A stretch of 64,000 nucleotides of DNA, taken from Linum tenue (lineage: Eukaryota > Streptophyta > Magnoliopsida > Malpighiales > Linaceae). The stretch is from contig CAMGYJ010000008.1 of the NCBI GenBank assembly GCA_946122785.1, positions 4,737,742 to 4,801,741 on the forward strand. The letters run 5' to 3'. The position numbers were made by a program, and so were the translations under genes. Positions 34,850-45,200 of the stretch are shown piece by piece. Position 1 is the first letter of the stretch; every line of letters begins with the position of its first letter. Under the pieces are notes generated by a model. That model saw only the letters and a list, made by a program, of their open reading frames with translations. It searched no databases and was not told the origin of the DNA.

Positions 34850-35719
34850 CTAGTCGTGATGGGAGTCCAAATCGGAGGAGAAGGACCAAGAGTAGACAGT
34901 GTGAGATTGGTACCTCCACGCCGTCGAAGCAGAGAACCCAAACACCGCCCACTCCGTCAAGTAATTCCTCAAATCAACCTCATAACACACACTATCCATA
35001 GGAACGTCCGTCAGGTTCTCCGTCACTCCCGTGAAAAGAGCGCACAGTTTCCCGCCGTCGTACGACACCCGCGCCCACATCAGCGTCCCATCCACGTAGC
35101 TCTTCCACCTCTTGCTGACCACGGAACGCATGGAGCTGACGTCAATGCCCACGTGGCTCTCGTTTCTCCACGTGTCCCACGCGTTGTCGTAGGTGTCGAA
35201 CTCCACGGCGACGAACGGGTTGTCTGCCGCCGTGGCGTTGAACGTGTGGTTTCTGTCCACCAGCCCGAGCCGGCCCTCGGAGGCATCGGTCGGGGTGACG
35301 TAACCGGCGGAGGCGAGGAAGAAGGCCAGGCCGTCGCAGGTCCAGCTGCCGCCGTCGTTGTCGATGGCAAAGGAGAAAGCGGTGGTGAAGTTGGCCAGCT
35401 GGCCCGTGGACCGGTCCCACAGCCGCATCGGTTTCGGGTACCGGGCCTGACCCGAGACGTAGTAATCGAACCCGGTGACCCGGACGCCGGAATCAGCGCA
35501 GTAGGCGTCGCCGTAGAGCTTGACGGCGGCGTCGCTGCACGGCTCGAAGCTCGTGAAGTTGAAGGACAACGGCGCCGCCTCGCTGACCGTCGCGACGGTG
35601 GATATTACCGTGATGATGACGACGGCAACGATTGATACTGCCATCTGGAAATGAATCGGGAGAGAGAATTGTAATTTCTCCATATCAATATGGTAATTAC
35701 AATAATGACTAATTATCAT
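34850..35719 (-). CDS. Soluble legume-type lectin C
   Basis: A single-exon frame of 289 codons, nearly the same protein as lectin B with three extra residues (HHD) at the end. It has a signal peptide, the full legume-lectin domain (WDRSTGQLANF, CDGLAFFLA, VAVEFDTYDNAWD, HVGIDVSS) and ends at SSDLDSHHD with no membrane segment or kinase. It is expected to be secreted and to bind sugars. The last 17 or so codons (RYQSHTVYSWSFSSDLD) correspond to the start of exon 2 of the LecRK genes, yet no intron separates them here. A TATA-like tataaaaa is at 35850-35857 on the minus strand. It is the first gene of cassette 2. Confidence 0.88.
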   Translation of the reverse strand: MIISHYCNYHIDMEKLQFSLPIHFQMAVSIVAVVIITVISTVATVSEAAPLSFNFTSFEPCSDAAVKLYGDAYCADSGVRVTGFDYYVSGQARYPKPMRLWDRSTGQLANFTTAFSFAIDNDGGSWTCDGLAFFLASAGYVTPTDASEGRLGLVDRNHTFNATAADNPFVAVEFDTYDNAWDTWRNESHVGIDVSSMRSVVSKRWKSYVDGTLMWARVSYDGGKLCALFTGVTENLTDVPMDSVCYEVDLRNYLTEWAVFGFSASTAWRYQSHTVYSWSFSSDLDSHHD

Positions 35720-36080
35720 GCATAGTTAATTTAAGTTTACCTTACAATTATCAAGTCTCGGAATATAAAAGGGGGCTGGCCGACGGTGAACGGTGTCAGA
35801 ATATCGATTGGGAGTTGGGACAAACTAATTAATAGCAGAGAGAGCTTTATTTTTATACATGGAATGGAAGGGCGCTCCTCCTACTCCTAGTCCTCCAGCC
35901 ATTGGCGTCAATCCGTTAGTCTTTCTTAATTTATGATGGTCGTTCCGGCGATTACGGCCAAAAGTAATGTAAGACAAAAAGGATAGTTATTCATTACGAA
36001 AGGCTAATTAATGATAATCAAGTCATTGTTTATTCATATGTTTTTGACGAACACGTCTGATCTCCAGCAATGGTGTTATG
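35720..36080 (-). promoter_or_regulatory. Upstream region of lectin C
   Basis: Nearly identical to the region upstream of lectin B up to about 36015, then diverges before the copia insertion at 36086. Confidence 0.6.
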
Positions 36081-36085
36081 ATACG

Positions 36086-36392
36086 TGTAAAATATCCGAT
36101 AAACGACGAATAACTAGACACGAGACAACGAGATTTACGTGGTATCCCCGATTGACGGGACTAGTCCACGGGAGAGCAAAGCTCTACCAGCTGATATTTT
36201 ATTAGGCTTATTCTTCAATGGTGGCCGGCGGCCTTACATGGTATTTATACCCTTTCTCTATCTCAACTAGGGCATAACAGTGAGGGCAATCAAACAATGA
36301 ACATGCATGGGAATTAGGAGTCCTTGCACAATACGCATAGGACTTGGACTTGTCCGAGGCCTCGGCAGCAGACTGTTGGGCCGAGCCCATTA
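36086..36392 (-). repeat. 3' LTR of the copia element
   Basis: 307 bp. The pol frame continues into it and stops at 36208-36210. Confidence 0.9.
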
Positions 36393-39141
36393 CTCCCCCG
36401 CAAGCTGCACTGTGAAGATTACGAACACGCAGCTTGGACAGGAGAAAGTGAAAGCGGTCTGCACCTAATCCCTTAGTGAACATGTCTGCCAGCTGTAAAT
36501 GAGAACTAATCTTGGCGGGCGCAATGTCACCAGATTGAACCCGCTCACGAACAAAATAACAGTCCATCTCCACATGCTTAGTACGTTCATGGAAGACAGG
36601 ATTCTGAGCAATATGAAGTGCAGCCTGATTATCACAATACAGCGGAGTGGAATGGCGTTGGGGCGCACCAAGCTCGCGTAACAACCAACGCAACCAAAGT
36701 ACTTCACTTACAGTGTTAGCCATGGCCCTGTATTCGGCCTCGGCAGAAGACCGAGCAACAACCTGTTGCTTCTTTGTACGCCATGACACAGGAACACCGC
36801 CTAGCGTGATGACATAACCTGTAGTGGATCGTCGAGTAGTCTGACAACCGCCCCAGTCTGCGTCACAATAAGCAGTGAGATCAAGAGAATTGGCAGACGG
36901 AAAGAAGAGCCTCTGACCCGGCGCATTCTTGAGATAACGGAGTATCCTGGTCGCCGCATCCATATGAGCACGAGTGGGAGCATTAACGAACTGACTGAGA
37001 ATATTGACCCCATACGTAATATCGGGCCGTGTGACTGTCAAATAAAGAAGGCGTCCGACCAAACGCCGATATGCTGCAGGATCGGGGTGGTCAGCAGTTG
37101 CAGGACGAGTGAGCTGATGATTCTCCTCCACAGGAAATGCACTGGGTCGGCTGCCAATAACCCCAGAATCGGCAAGGATGTCGAGTAAGTACTTGCGCTG
37201 ACTGAGAACAACTCCCTCGGGTGTATGAGCAACTTCTATGCCGAGGAAGTAACGCAACGTACCTAAATCCTTGATGGTGAAGCGAGAATGAAGGAAGGCC
37301 TTGACATGATTAATGAACTCAAGGCTAGTGCCTGCCAGGATGACGTCATCAACGTAGATAAGAGCAATCACATGGATGCTCCCCCGCCGAAAGATAAACA
37401 GAGAATGATCAGCAGGAGACGGTCTGAACTGCAGCTCACATAAGGCTTGAGTAAATTTGTGATACCAATTCCGTGACGCCTGACGGAGACCATAGAGAGA
37501 TTTGTGCAAGCGGCACACACGCTTGTCACCAGGAGCAGCAAATCCCTGCGGAATACGCATATAGACCTCTTCTTCTAAGTCGCCATGCAGAAAAGCATTA
37601 TTAACATCGAGCTGATGAATATGCCAACCCTTGCTGACTGCAACCGCAAGGAGACAAAGAACTGTAACGAGCTTAGCCACCGGGGCAAAAGTATCATGGA
37701 AGTCGACACCATTGGCTTTGTTTCCTGTGTAATAAATGTCGAGGTGCTTTGGCTGAGTGCGAACACGATCGCTGCGCCTTGGAGGCGGCGGTTGAGGATA
37801 ATAACCTCGAGGAAGTGGGGATGATCCCACGCTGGAAGGAGAATCCGCAGCAGGCGAAGAAGCTTCTCCCATAACAGAAGGCGCGGGCGGGCTTGTTGTG
37901 AGCAGCTGGTCGTCCGGCCCATCTCCGAAACCTGGGGACTTGGATGAGGTCGAGGGCCCAGCGGAGGGAGGATCCAAGACTGGCGGATCAACAGACTGAA
38001 GGTCTGTGGGCGACCGGCCCAAAAGCGGTTGTCCAGCTGTGGGCCGAGAAGGAATGGATCCAGATGGGTTTGGATCAGCAGACAAACAAGGAGGGCCGAG
38101 CTTATCCTCCATGTGGTCATCTGGACGATGAAAAGCAGTGCTGGGTAGCCAGGGAAGCTGCTCGAATGTGCCATCCTGAAATGGAAAAATAGATTCATGG
38201 AAAACAACGTCACGACTTGTATATATCTTTCTAGTACGAAGATCATAAGCCCTGTAGCCTTTTTGAGTGGCCGAGTATCCAAGGAAGACACAAGCGCGAC
38301 CACGTTCGTCAAATTTTCCAAGGTGACCATGGGTATCTTTACAGTACACAAGACACCCAAAGACACGCAAGTGAGAGTATGTGGCGGTCTTGCCAAAAAT
38401 CACTTCATACGGCGTCCGTCCGGTGGCTGTGGTCGGTAGTCGATTGATCAAGTATGCTGCTGTAAGAACGCATTCACCCAAAAACCGGACAGGTAAGGAG
38501 GCCTGGAAACGTAAAGCTCTTGCCGTTTCCAACAGATGGCGGTGCTTACGCTCAACAACTCCATTATGTTGCGGTGTGTCCGTACAAGAAGTCTGCAGGA
38601 TAATGCCTTCCTTTTCATAAAAGGCCTGCAACACGATAGTATTAAACTCGGGACCATTATCAGCCTGCAACCGCTTCACCTGTTTACCAAACTGGGTGCG
38701 AACAAGGTTGTAGAAAAACTGAATATATCGATCGACCTCAGACTTAAAACGCATAAGATAAACCCATACTCCTCGACTAAAATCATCCACGATGGTCAAG
38801 AAAAAATGTGCCCCACTGTAAGAAGGAGTGTGATAACCTCCCCATATATCCAAGTGCAACAGCTCAAAACATGACGAAGTTCGAATGCCACTAACAGGAA
38901 AAGGTGTTCGAACCTGCTTGGCTCGAGAACAAGAATGACAAAGTTCACTGTCTGTAGTCATAGGAAAAGAAATAACACTATGAAGCTTGGTCATGACAGC
39001 TCCAGATGGATGACCTAAGCGTGCGTGCCATAGCCTCTTATCCTGCTCCTTCTCGTTTGCCACGGCATTAGCCTGTACTCGACTGCAACCAAATAACTTC
39101 AAAAAATAGAGACCATCTCGAATCTCACCCTTCCCAATCAC
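36208..39141 (-). pseudogene. copia pol with an internal reverse-transcriptase deletion
   Basis: The open frame of 977 codons begins in the pre-integrase region (IGKGEIRDGLYFLKL, HARLGHPSGAVM), followed by an intact-looking integrase, a proline/serine-rich linker, a reverse transcriptase with YVDDVILAG, and RNase H. The linker runs QPKHLDIYYTGNKANGVDFHDTFAPVA... (written in parts), so the first part of reverse transcriptase, normally about 80-100 residues with the KWVYKIK-type motif, is missing without breaking the frame. The element therefore probably needs enzymes in trans. Confidence 0.85.
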
Positions 39142-40601
39142 GCTCTTGGAGAGTAAGTCCTGTATAATATAATGCAGAAATCACCAAGAAATATTAAAGC
39201 AACATTATGTTCTTGGCAAAGACGGCTTACGGATAGGAGGTTGCATCGGAACTCCAGAACATACAAGACTCGGCCAAGTGTGACCCTATCACTTAACTTA
39301 ATCGAGCCAACTCGTTTGACCGGCACACTAGTCCCGTTCGGAATTCGAACAGGCTGGCTTGGCACATCATAATCAGATGATAATAAACAAGCATCATTCA
39401 TTGTGATATGGGCATTACACCCTAAGTCAATGATCCACTCGGGTGCATCAGAAAAGGAAAACATACCCGCCATGTGACTCACAGGATCGGGTGACCCTTG
39501 GAATTGACTCCCAAATAGTTGCTTCAGCTGTTTTAGCTGCTGTGCGGCAAATCCAGCAACCTGGCTGTTGTCGGCATCAGCTAGAGAGGTCCGCGGTTCC
39601 CTGTTAGAGTCGCGGCCAGAATTTGAGTCGCGCCCCCCAGAGTCTCTGTTGCGGCGACGATAATTCTTCTCGCCCTGCTTGTCTCGTTGAGACCAACCTG
39701 GAGGGTACCCTATTAATTCATAGCAAGAGTCCTTCAGATGGCCAGTCTTCATGCAATGGGTACATTGCGGCCGCTCTCGTTCCCCAGACGCTCGCTCACG
39801 ATGGCCTCGACCTCCAGAGGCGGGCTTATCTCTTTCGCCTCGCGCCGCAAAAGTTGCTGCCTCCGTGGTCGGCTTGCGGTTCTGTGTGAGAGTCCTTTGT
39901 TGTTCCTCATTGTAAACGATTCGGAATGCCTCGGGGAGAGATGGTGGTACTGGCATCGAAAGGATATGGCTGCGGACAGTGGCATAGGACTCGTCCAGCC
40001 CAAGTAAGAAATCAAGAAGACGCAAACTTTCATTCTGATCACGGCTGCGGCGGCCACAAGCACACGTTGGCGGCGACAGAATTGCTTGGGTTTCTTCCCA
40101 ATTCTTGCGCAAGCTAGTGTAAAAACTAGAAACTGATTGCTTCTCCTGTTGGAGCAAACAAACATTGCGGCGTAGCTCATACGCCCGCGTCAGGTTCGCC
40201 TTACTGAAGCGATCCCGTAAATCATCCCAGATTTCTTGTGCAGTCTTGGCGTGCATGACGCTGCTGCGCATCTCAGCATCCATGGCTGTGCGCAACCAGC
40301 CTTTAACCAAAGCATCACACAGCGTCCATATGAGAGATTGAGAAGTATCCGCGCCCTGCGGACGAGGTATGGAACCATCTACAAATCCGATCTTGTTCTT
40401 TGTGACCAGGGCGTCAGTCATCTCCAAAATCCACTCACCATAATTTGACGAGGTCAACACACTGCTGACATGAAGATGACCCGTACTATCTGATTGGTTG
40501 ATGAAGAATGGGCTGTGCACATCGAGCTCCTTGTCTCTAGGGCCAAACCCGACTGGTTTCGGTGAAGGCGGCGTCTCTAGAGTGGAATCAGTTCCCGACA
40601 T
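39138..40601 (-). CDS. copia gag and protease region, frameshifted from pol
   Basis: The 487-codon frame has a gag domain (SSNYGEWILEM, KNKIGFVDGSI), a CCHC zinc knuckle (CTHCMKTGHLKDSC) and a protease-like segment in which the active-site triad reads DLGCNAH (normally D-S/T-G). It ends by overlapping pol by four bases. A 5-bp tandem duplication near 39162-39174 (attat twice on the coding strand) explains the loss of frame between CII and the expected QDLLSKS. Confidence 0.8.
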   Translation of the reverse strand: MSGTDSTLETPPSPKPVGFGPRDKELDVHSPFFINQSDSTGHLHVSSVLTSSNYGEWILEMTDALVTKNKIGFVDGSIPRPQGADTSQSLIWTLCDALVKGWLRTAMDAEMRSSVMHAKTAQEIWDDLRDRFSKANLTRAYELRRNVCLLQQEKQSVSSFYTSLRKNWEETQAILSPPTCACGRRSRDQNESLRLLDFLLGLDESYATVRSHILSMPVPPSLPEAFRIVYNEEQQRTLTQNRKPTTEAATFAARGERDKPASGGRGHRERASGERERPQCTHCMKTGHLKDSCYELIGYPPGWSQRDKQGEKNYRRRNRDSGGRDSNSGRDSNREPRTSLADADNSQVAGFAAQQLKQLKQLFGSQFQGSPDPVSHMAGMFSFSDAPEWIIDLGCNAHITMNDACLLSSDYDVPSQPVRIPNGTSVPVKRVGSIKLSDRVTLGRVLYVLEFRCNLLSVSRLCQEHNVALIFLGDFCIILYRTYSPRA

Positions 40602-40642
40602 GCTTCACGAACGAGAATAATCGGATCAATGCTCTGATACCA

Positions 40643-40949
40643 TGTAAAATATCCGATAAACGACGAATAACTAGACACGAGACAACGAGATTTACGTGGT
40701 ATCCCCGATTGACGGGACTAGTCCACGGGAGAGCAAAGCTCTACTAGCTGATATTTTATTAGGCTTATTCTTCAATGGTGGCCGGCGGCCTTACATGGTA
40801 TTTATACCCTTTCTCTATCTCAACTAGGGCATAACAGTGAGGGCAATCAAACAATGAACATGCATGGGAATTAGGAGTCCTTGCACAATACGCATAGGAT
40901 TTGGACTTGTCCGAGGCCTCGACAGCAGACTGTTGGGCCGAGCCCATTA
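40643..40949 (-). repeat. 5' LTR of the copia element
   Basis: 307 bp, TA...CA on the coding strand. Confidence 0.9.
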
Positions 40950-40954
40950 ATACG

Positions 40955-42299
40955 AGAACATTTTTTTCTACGTCTCGGTGTCGGTGATTTTTAATTCATG
41001 TGTCAAACAAGTGATTCAAATCCGTCACAATCGATATCAAAGTTATGTTCAAGGAAAATGTTTTGGATGACCTAAATTTTACATATGTTAGTGTTTACCA
41101 CTGAAAAAATCAACTTGTATCACATCAGTTAAAAACAAAGAATTAAATGGCTTTATAAGACCAACTCAATTATAACAATTAAAATCAATTAAATGTGTCA
41201 CGTGGATTGTGTTTTTGGGCCCATTATCCCATATTATCATGCGCGCCACTCTAATGCCACCCCGGACGTGGCAAGGGGGTGGGCACCATATAGCCACCCC
41301 CAAGACGTGGAATGGGGGTGGTCATGTGATTAAAATACTCACCCATATATGGCACGTGGTATTCCGTCATGCCTTAGCCATTTTTTCTCTATAGACAAGC
41401 GAAGCTATGGAGGAGATACCAAGATCAAGGAGTGAGATCTCAAGAGGAGGGGGTCAGGACTGAAGAAGGTGGCACATCCAACGTCAGGGTAACCGTCGAA
41501 GCAGTTGAGAGGGTAACCGCCACTCCACGTCAGCAGAGCAGTTTCTCGAGGCAGTTATTTCGGGTGGCTATAAATAGGAGGTGAAGATGACGGAGAAAGG
41601 GTTCGCAAAAATCACAACTCGAAACCACTTGTCAAGTTTTATATTTTTCTCTTTTCCTCTGCAAATTTTAGCCATAGTCGTAATTTTGGAGCTCTCACTG
41701 AACCTCCATAGGAGTAGGACTAATTTAAGGTAGATTTGCCTCGTAGTTCATCAAAACATTGAACACCCTTGTTTGAACTTTGTTCAAAGAGGACTGTGTT
41801 GTTTGATCGTTTGTTTGGAAGTCAAAAGTGCAAAATCCAATTATGTTCATCTAGTTTTTCTCGCCGGGAAAACAATTAGAATCCCAATCTTATCAAATTC
41901 TAACAATACAACATGTATACAACCTATCATGGGCCGTTCTTGTTTGTAATCGATTTGCCCACGTAAACATTAACGAAGGAACTTTGAATGAATAATTGAT
42001 CACAACGTATAGTACTATTGACCGGTTATAATTAGCTGTGTATAATCAAGTAGTAACCGGGTTGAAGTTTGAAAATGTTGGATACAAATTAGGATATAGA
42101 ATAGATTAAGAGAGTAAGAGTTTGTTCTACAGCTGACTAGACTACAAGCATAACGGATAGTAAGTTTTTTTTTTTTTTTTGGTACAACTTGTAGCAAAAG
42201 CGAACGACACAAAAACCTAATAATTAATAGTACGACTGATTAATTGCTAATTTCAATGGAAATAAGCAGCTTGATCGATCTATAATTTTTTTTTTTTTC
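40955..42299. other. Spacer between copia element and TNL2, with possible LTR-like insert
   Basis: No gene. About 41086-41905 is absent from cassette 1, begins TGTTAG, ends CTAACA and has a ctataaatag TATA-like box at 41568-41577, as a solo LTR would. However, the flanking 5-mers (acata, ataca) do not match. From about 41970 to 42299 the sequence again matches cassette 1 (16800-17037 and 22357-22408). Confidence 0.4.
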
Positions 42300-45200
42300 T
42301 CAACTTGCACCAATGAAACTTGTCCTTGCAGTGTCTTGGCCCGAAGAACCTCCCTCCTCATCGACGATAATGAGACTAGGGCACTCCCGTATGCGTATGA
42401 GCTGACTCGGTAAAGATGGTTTCAACTTAACGAATCCCCGAATCTGAGTGAGCCGCGGACATCTGTTGATCACTAGTTTCTGCAACTTGGTCGAACTCGA
42501 CTGCAGACTAGGGATCGTCTTCAGGGCGCCACAGTTCTCGACGGTTAGGTACATCAAATGCTCCAGCCCCTCGAGCCCGTCCAAATTCACTAGATTTGGC
42601 GCCTCGAAAATCCTCAAAGTCTCCAACGCAACAAGCTGGTTCAAACTCGGTATCTCCAGGAAACCGACATGTATCAGATACAGCTCGGTCAACCGGTTCA
42701 ATCCCACGAGGCTCGGGAAATATATCTCCCGATGCATGTAGTGGCGTACATGGAGGCGGGTCAGGGACGGCGGGAGAGCCAACATCGTGATGGCTCTCCG
42801 GTCGTCCTGGTCTGAACCATGGTTGTCATCAGAGAACCGTAGTATCAGGATCTTCAACTTGAGCAGTCGCGCTATATCCTCGAAAATCGAGGCCTTTTGA
42901 GGACAATGCTCGAATCGTAGCTCTTCCAAATCCTCGAGATCGGAAAGGTTGGCTACTACGGTGCGTGAGAGAGTCAGGCGGGTCAACCCTGCCGGCAGCA
43001 AAAGTAGTCTATTGTAATCCACGTTAATAGCATTTCTTGAATTGGTTTTCCATTCCAAGGCCTTGAGTGAGCTCAAGTGTTGTAAATCGGCCGGCAAGCT
43101 TGTCAGAGCAGAATCCAGCGCACTGATCGTTTGGAGCTTCTGAAGCTTGGTAGTAAGATTGTCGCCGCCACTTAGCTCTGTGATATGGGTTCGGGAGATG
43201 TTGAGCTGCCTTAGCTCGGTGAGGTTGCTAATGGGGAGTTTTCCTTTCATTGCTGAACAGTGGGAGAGATTGAGCACTTGCAGACTTGGACATGGAGACA
43301 AATCTGGAGGTGTTTCCAAGTCACGGCACGATGAGACATCCACAACTTTCAAGTGGCGTGCTCCCTGTACGTATCATCGTGATATAAGTTTGAATGTATA
43401 TAATATAAGCACAATTTAAAACAACATTATTCTTTACTCAGAAATAGTAGTAGTAAAACAATTGCTAAATTATTAAGTAAATTGTTAGTGATTACATTAC
43501 ACAAAATTTTTGTAAGGCCGGACGGACATAATAATTTAATTAAAATTTATACATTTCATAACTTAATGCACTTATTATTAACTAAGATTTTTTTTCTTTG
43601 CGTAAATTAAAGTTTCTGTAAAATAAAGTTCATTTTACATAATAGTTTAATCAAGTGAGACTCAGCTGTAACTTGATTTTATTATTAGACCATACTTTAT
43701 AGAATATTACATAATAATTTATAGGAATAGTTATTTCTTAATATTAATAAAAAAACAAAGGTGTTTAATACGTATGTCTTACTCAATAATTAAGACGTTA
43801 TGCAAATGGAAGTGTCTTACTCGAACTGTTTTGTGAATAAATTTATTTCAACGAAAGATGTAATTTTATTATCAGAGAAATAATTAGTCAATTATCGTCT
43901 CCAAAAAAAATTAGTAATTAAATATGAATTCATAATGAGATGGTATACTTAACCTTCAGTATTAGTCCCTTCCAGCCTTGCCAGTCATCTCTTACTGCGG
44001 AACCACGTAGCTCGAGAACTGTCAATTCCTCCATGCTGAAATTGGCCGGAACGGAGCTGCAATGGCGCAGTCGAAGGCATCGTAGCTTCGGAAGAGCCTC
44101 TTTGAGATCTCCGACCAACCTTCCATAGGCAACTTCAAGGTATCTTAGCCCTGGCAGCTTCTTCATCAATGGTACGACGCCGTCCTGGCCTTCGATCATA
44201 TTCCTCATGTCAATTCTTAAAGCTTCTACTCGATAATAATTACGCCTGGCCTGCATGTTAAATGAAATTAAAATTGTACTTAGCAATGTAGCATTCATTC
44301 TTCAACGGAATGTAATCCCTTTGACCAAGTTGTAGATATAAAGTGAAAATTATACCTTACCACCACTTCTTAAAATCTCCAAAGCATCTTCGTTGGACCA
44401 AATTCTGCTACGCTTGAAAGGTTGTTGTGGGTAATCTTCATGAACAATGTGTTCCCCTAGTCGTCTAAAGTGATCGTGCATCCAAAATTGATTCCTTTCG
44501 TTGATTTTAATCAAGGACTTCATTATCAGAGAATCGATCCCACCTTCTGGATGATAACCGGAGCCGTCCCACATGTAGAAAGGTATTTCCTTATCCTCCC
44601 CGACGAAGAAGCACGCAATGTCAAGAAATATTTGCTTTTCATAGTACGTCAGTTCGTTGTAGCTGATCCTCAATCTCTCTTGCACCTTGGTAGGATGTAT
44701 GCTCCTTAATTCCGCCAGCTTCGCATCCCAAAATTTCATGTCTCTACGAAACAAAAGTGATCCTATGACCTTAAGAGCTATAGGTAATCTTGATGCGGCT
44801 TCAACGAACTTCTCGGACGCATCAAGGAACTCCGCTGGAGGATGATCCGCCCCAAAAGCATGCTTGCTGAAAAGCATAAGGGAGTACTCGTGACTCATTT
44901 CTTCTGGTTCGTACAACTTATGATCAAACTTGATCAAAACCCTCTTGTCCGTCGTAGTGATAATAAATCTACTTTCTGTAGAAAAGTAGTCTAATCTACC
45001 GAAAACTCGATCGAAGTCGAATCTTTCATCCACGTCATCAAGAACAATAAGAACTTTGTGTCGACAAACTCTGTCTCTTATGATGTTGATTCCTTCACCG
45101 ACGTTTCTAACTTGAAAATCTACCTTCAGAATACTAGAAATAATATTAGTTTGTAGAGCAACATCACCACCATTCTCCGATGATAACATTCTTCGTACAT

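Larger units (their letters stand above)
36086..40949 (-). mobile_element. Ty1/copia element with TA...CA LTR ends, between lectin C and TNL2
   Basis: Two 307-bp LTRs lie at 36086-36392 and 40643-40949 and differ at three positions by my count. The 5-bp duplication atacg is at 36081-36085 and 40950-40954. On the coding (minus) strand each LTR begins TAATGGG and ends TTTTACA. The primer-binding site (complement of 40631-40642) touches the 5' LTR, and a purine tract (complement of 36393-36405) touches the 3' LTR. It is younger than the element in cassette 1 and shares its G-rich polypurine tract style. Confidence 0.93.

Noticed and set aside
41086..41905. Solo LTR (TGTTAG...CTAACA with a TATA-like box)
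   Set aside because: Flanking 5-mers do not match and no second copy is in the window; kept only as a remark in the spacer.
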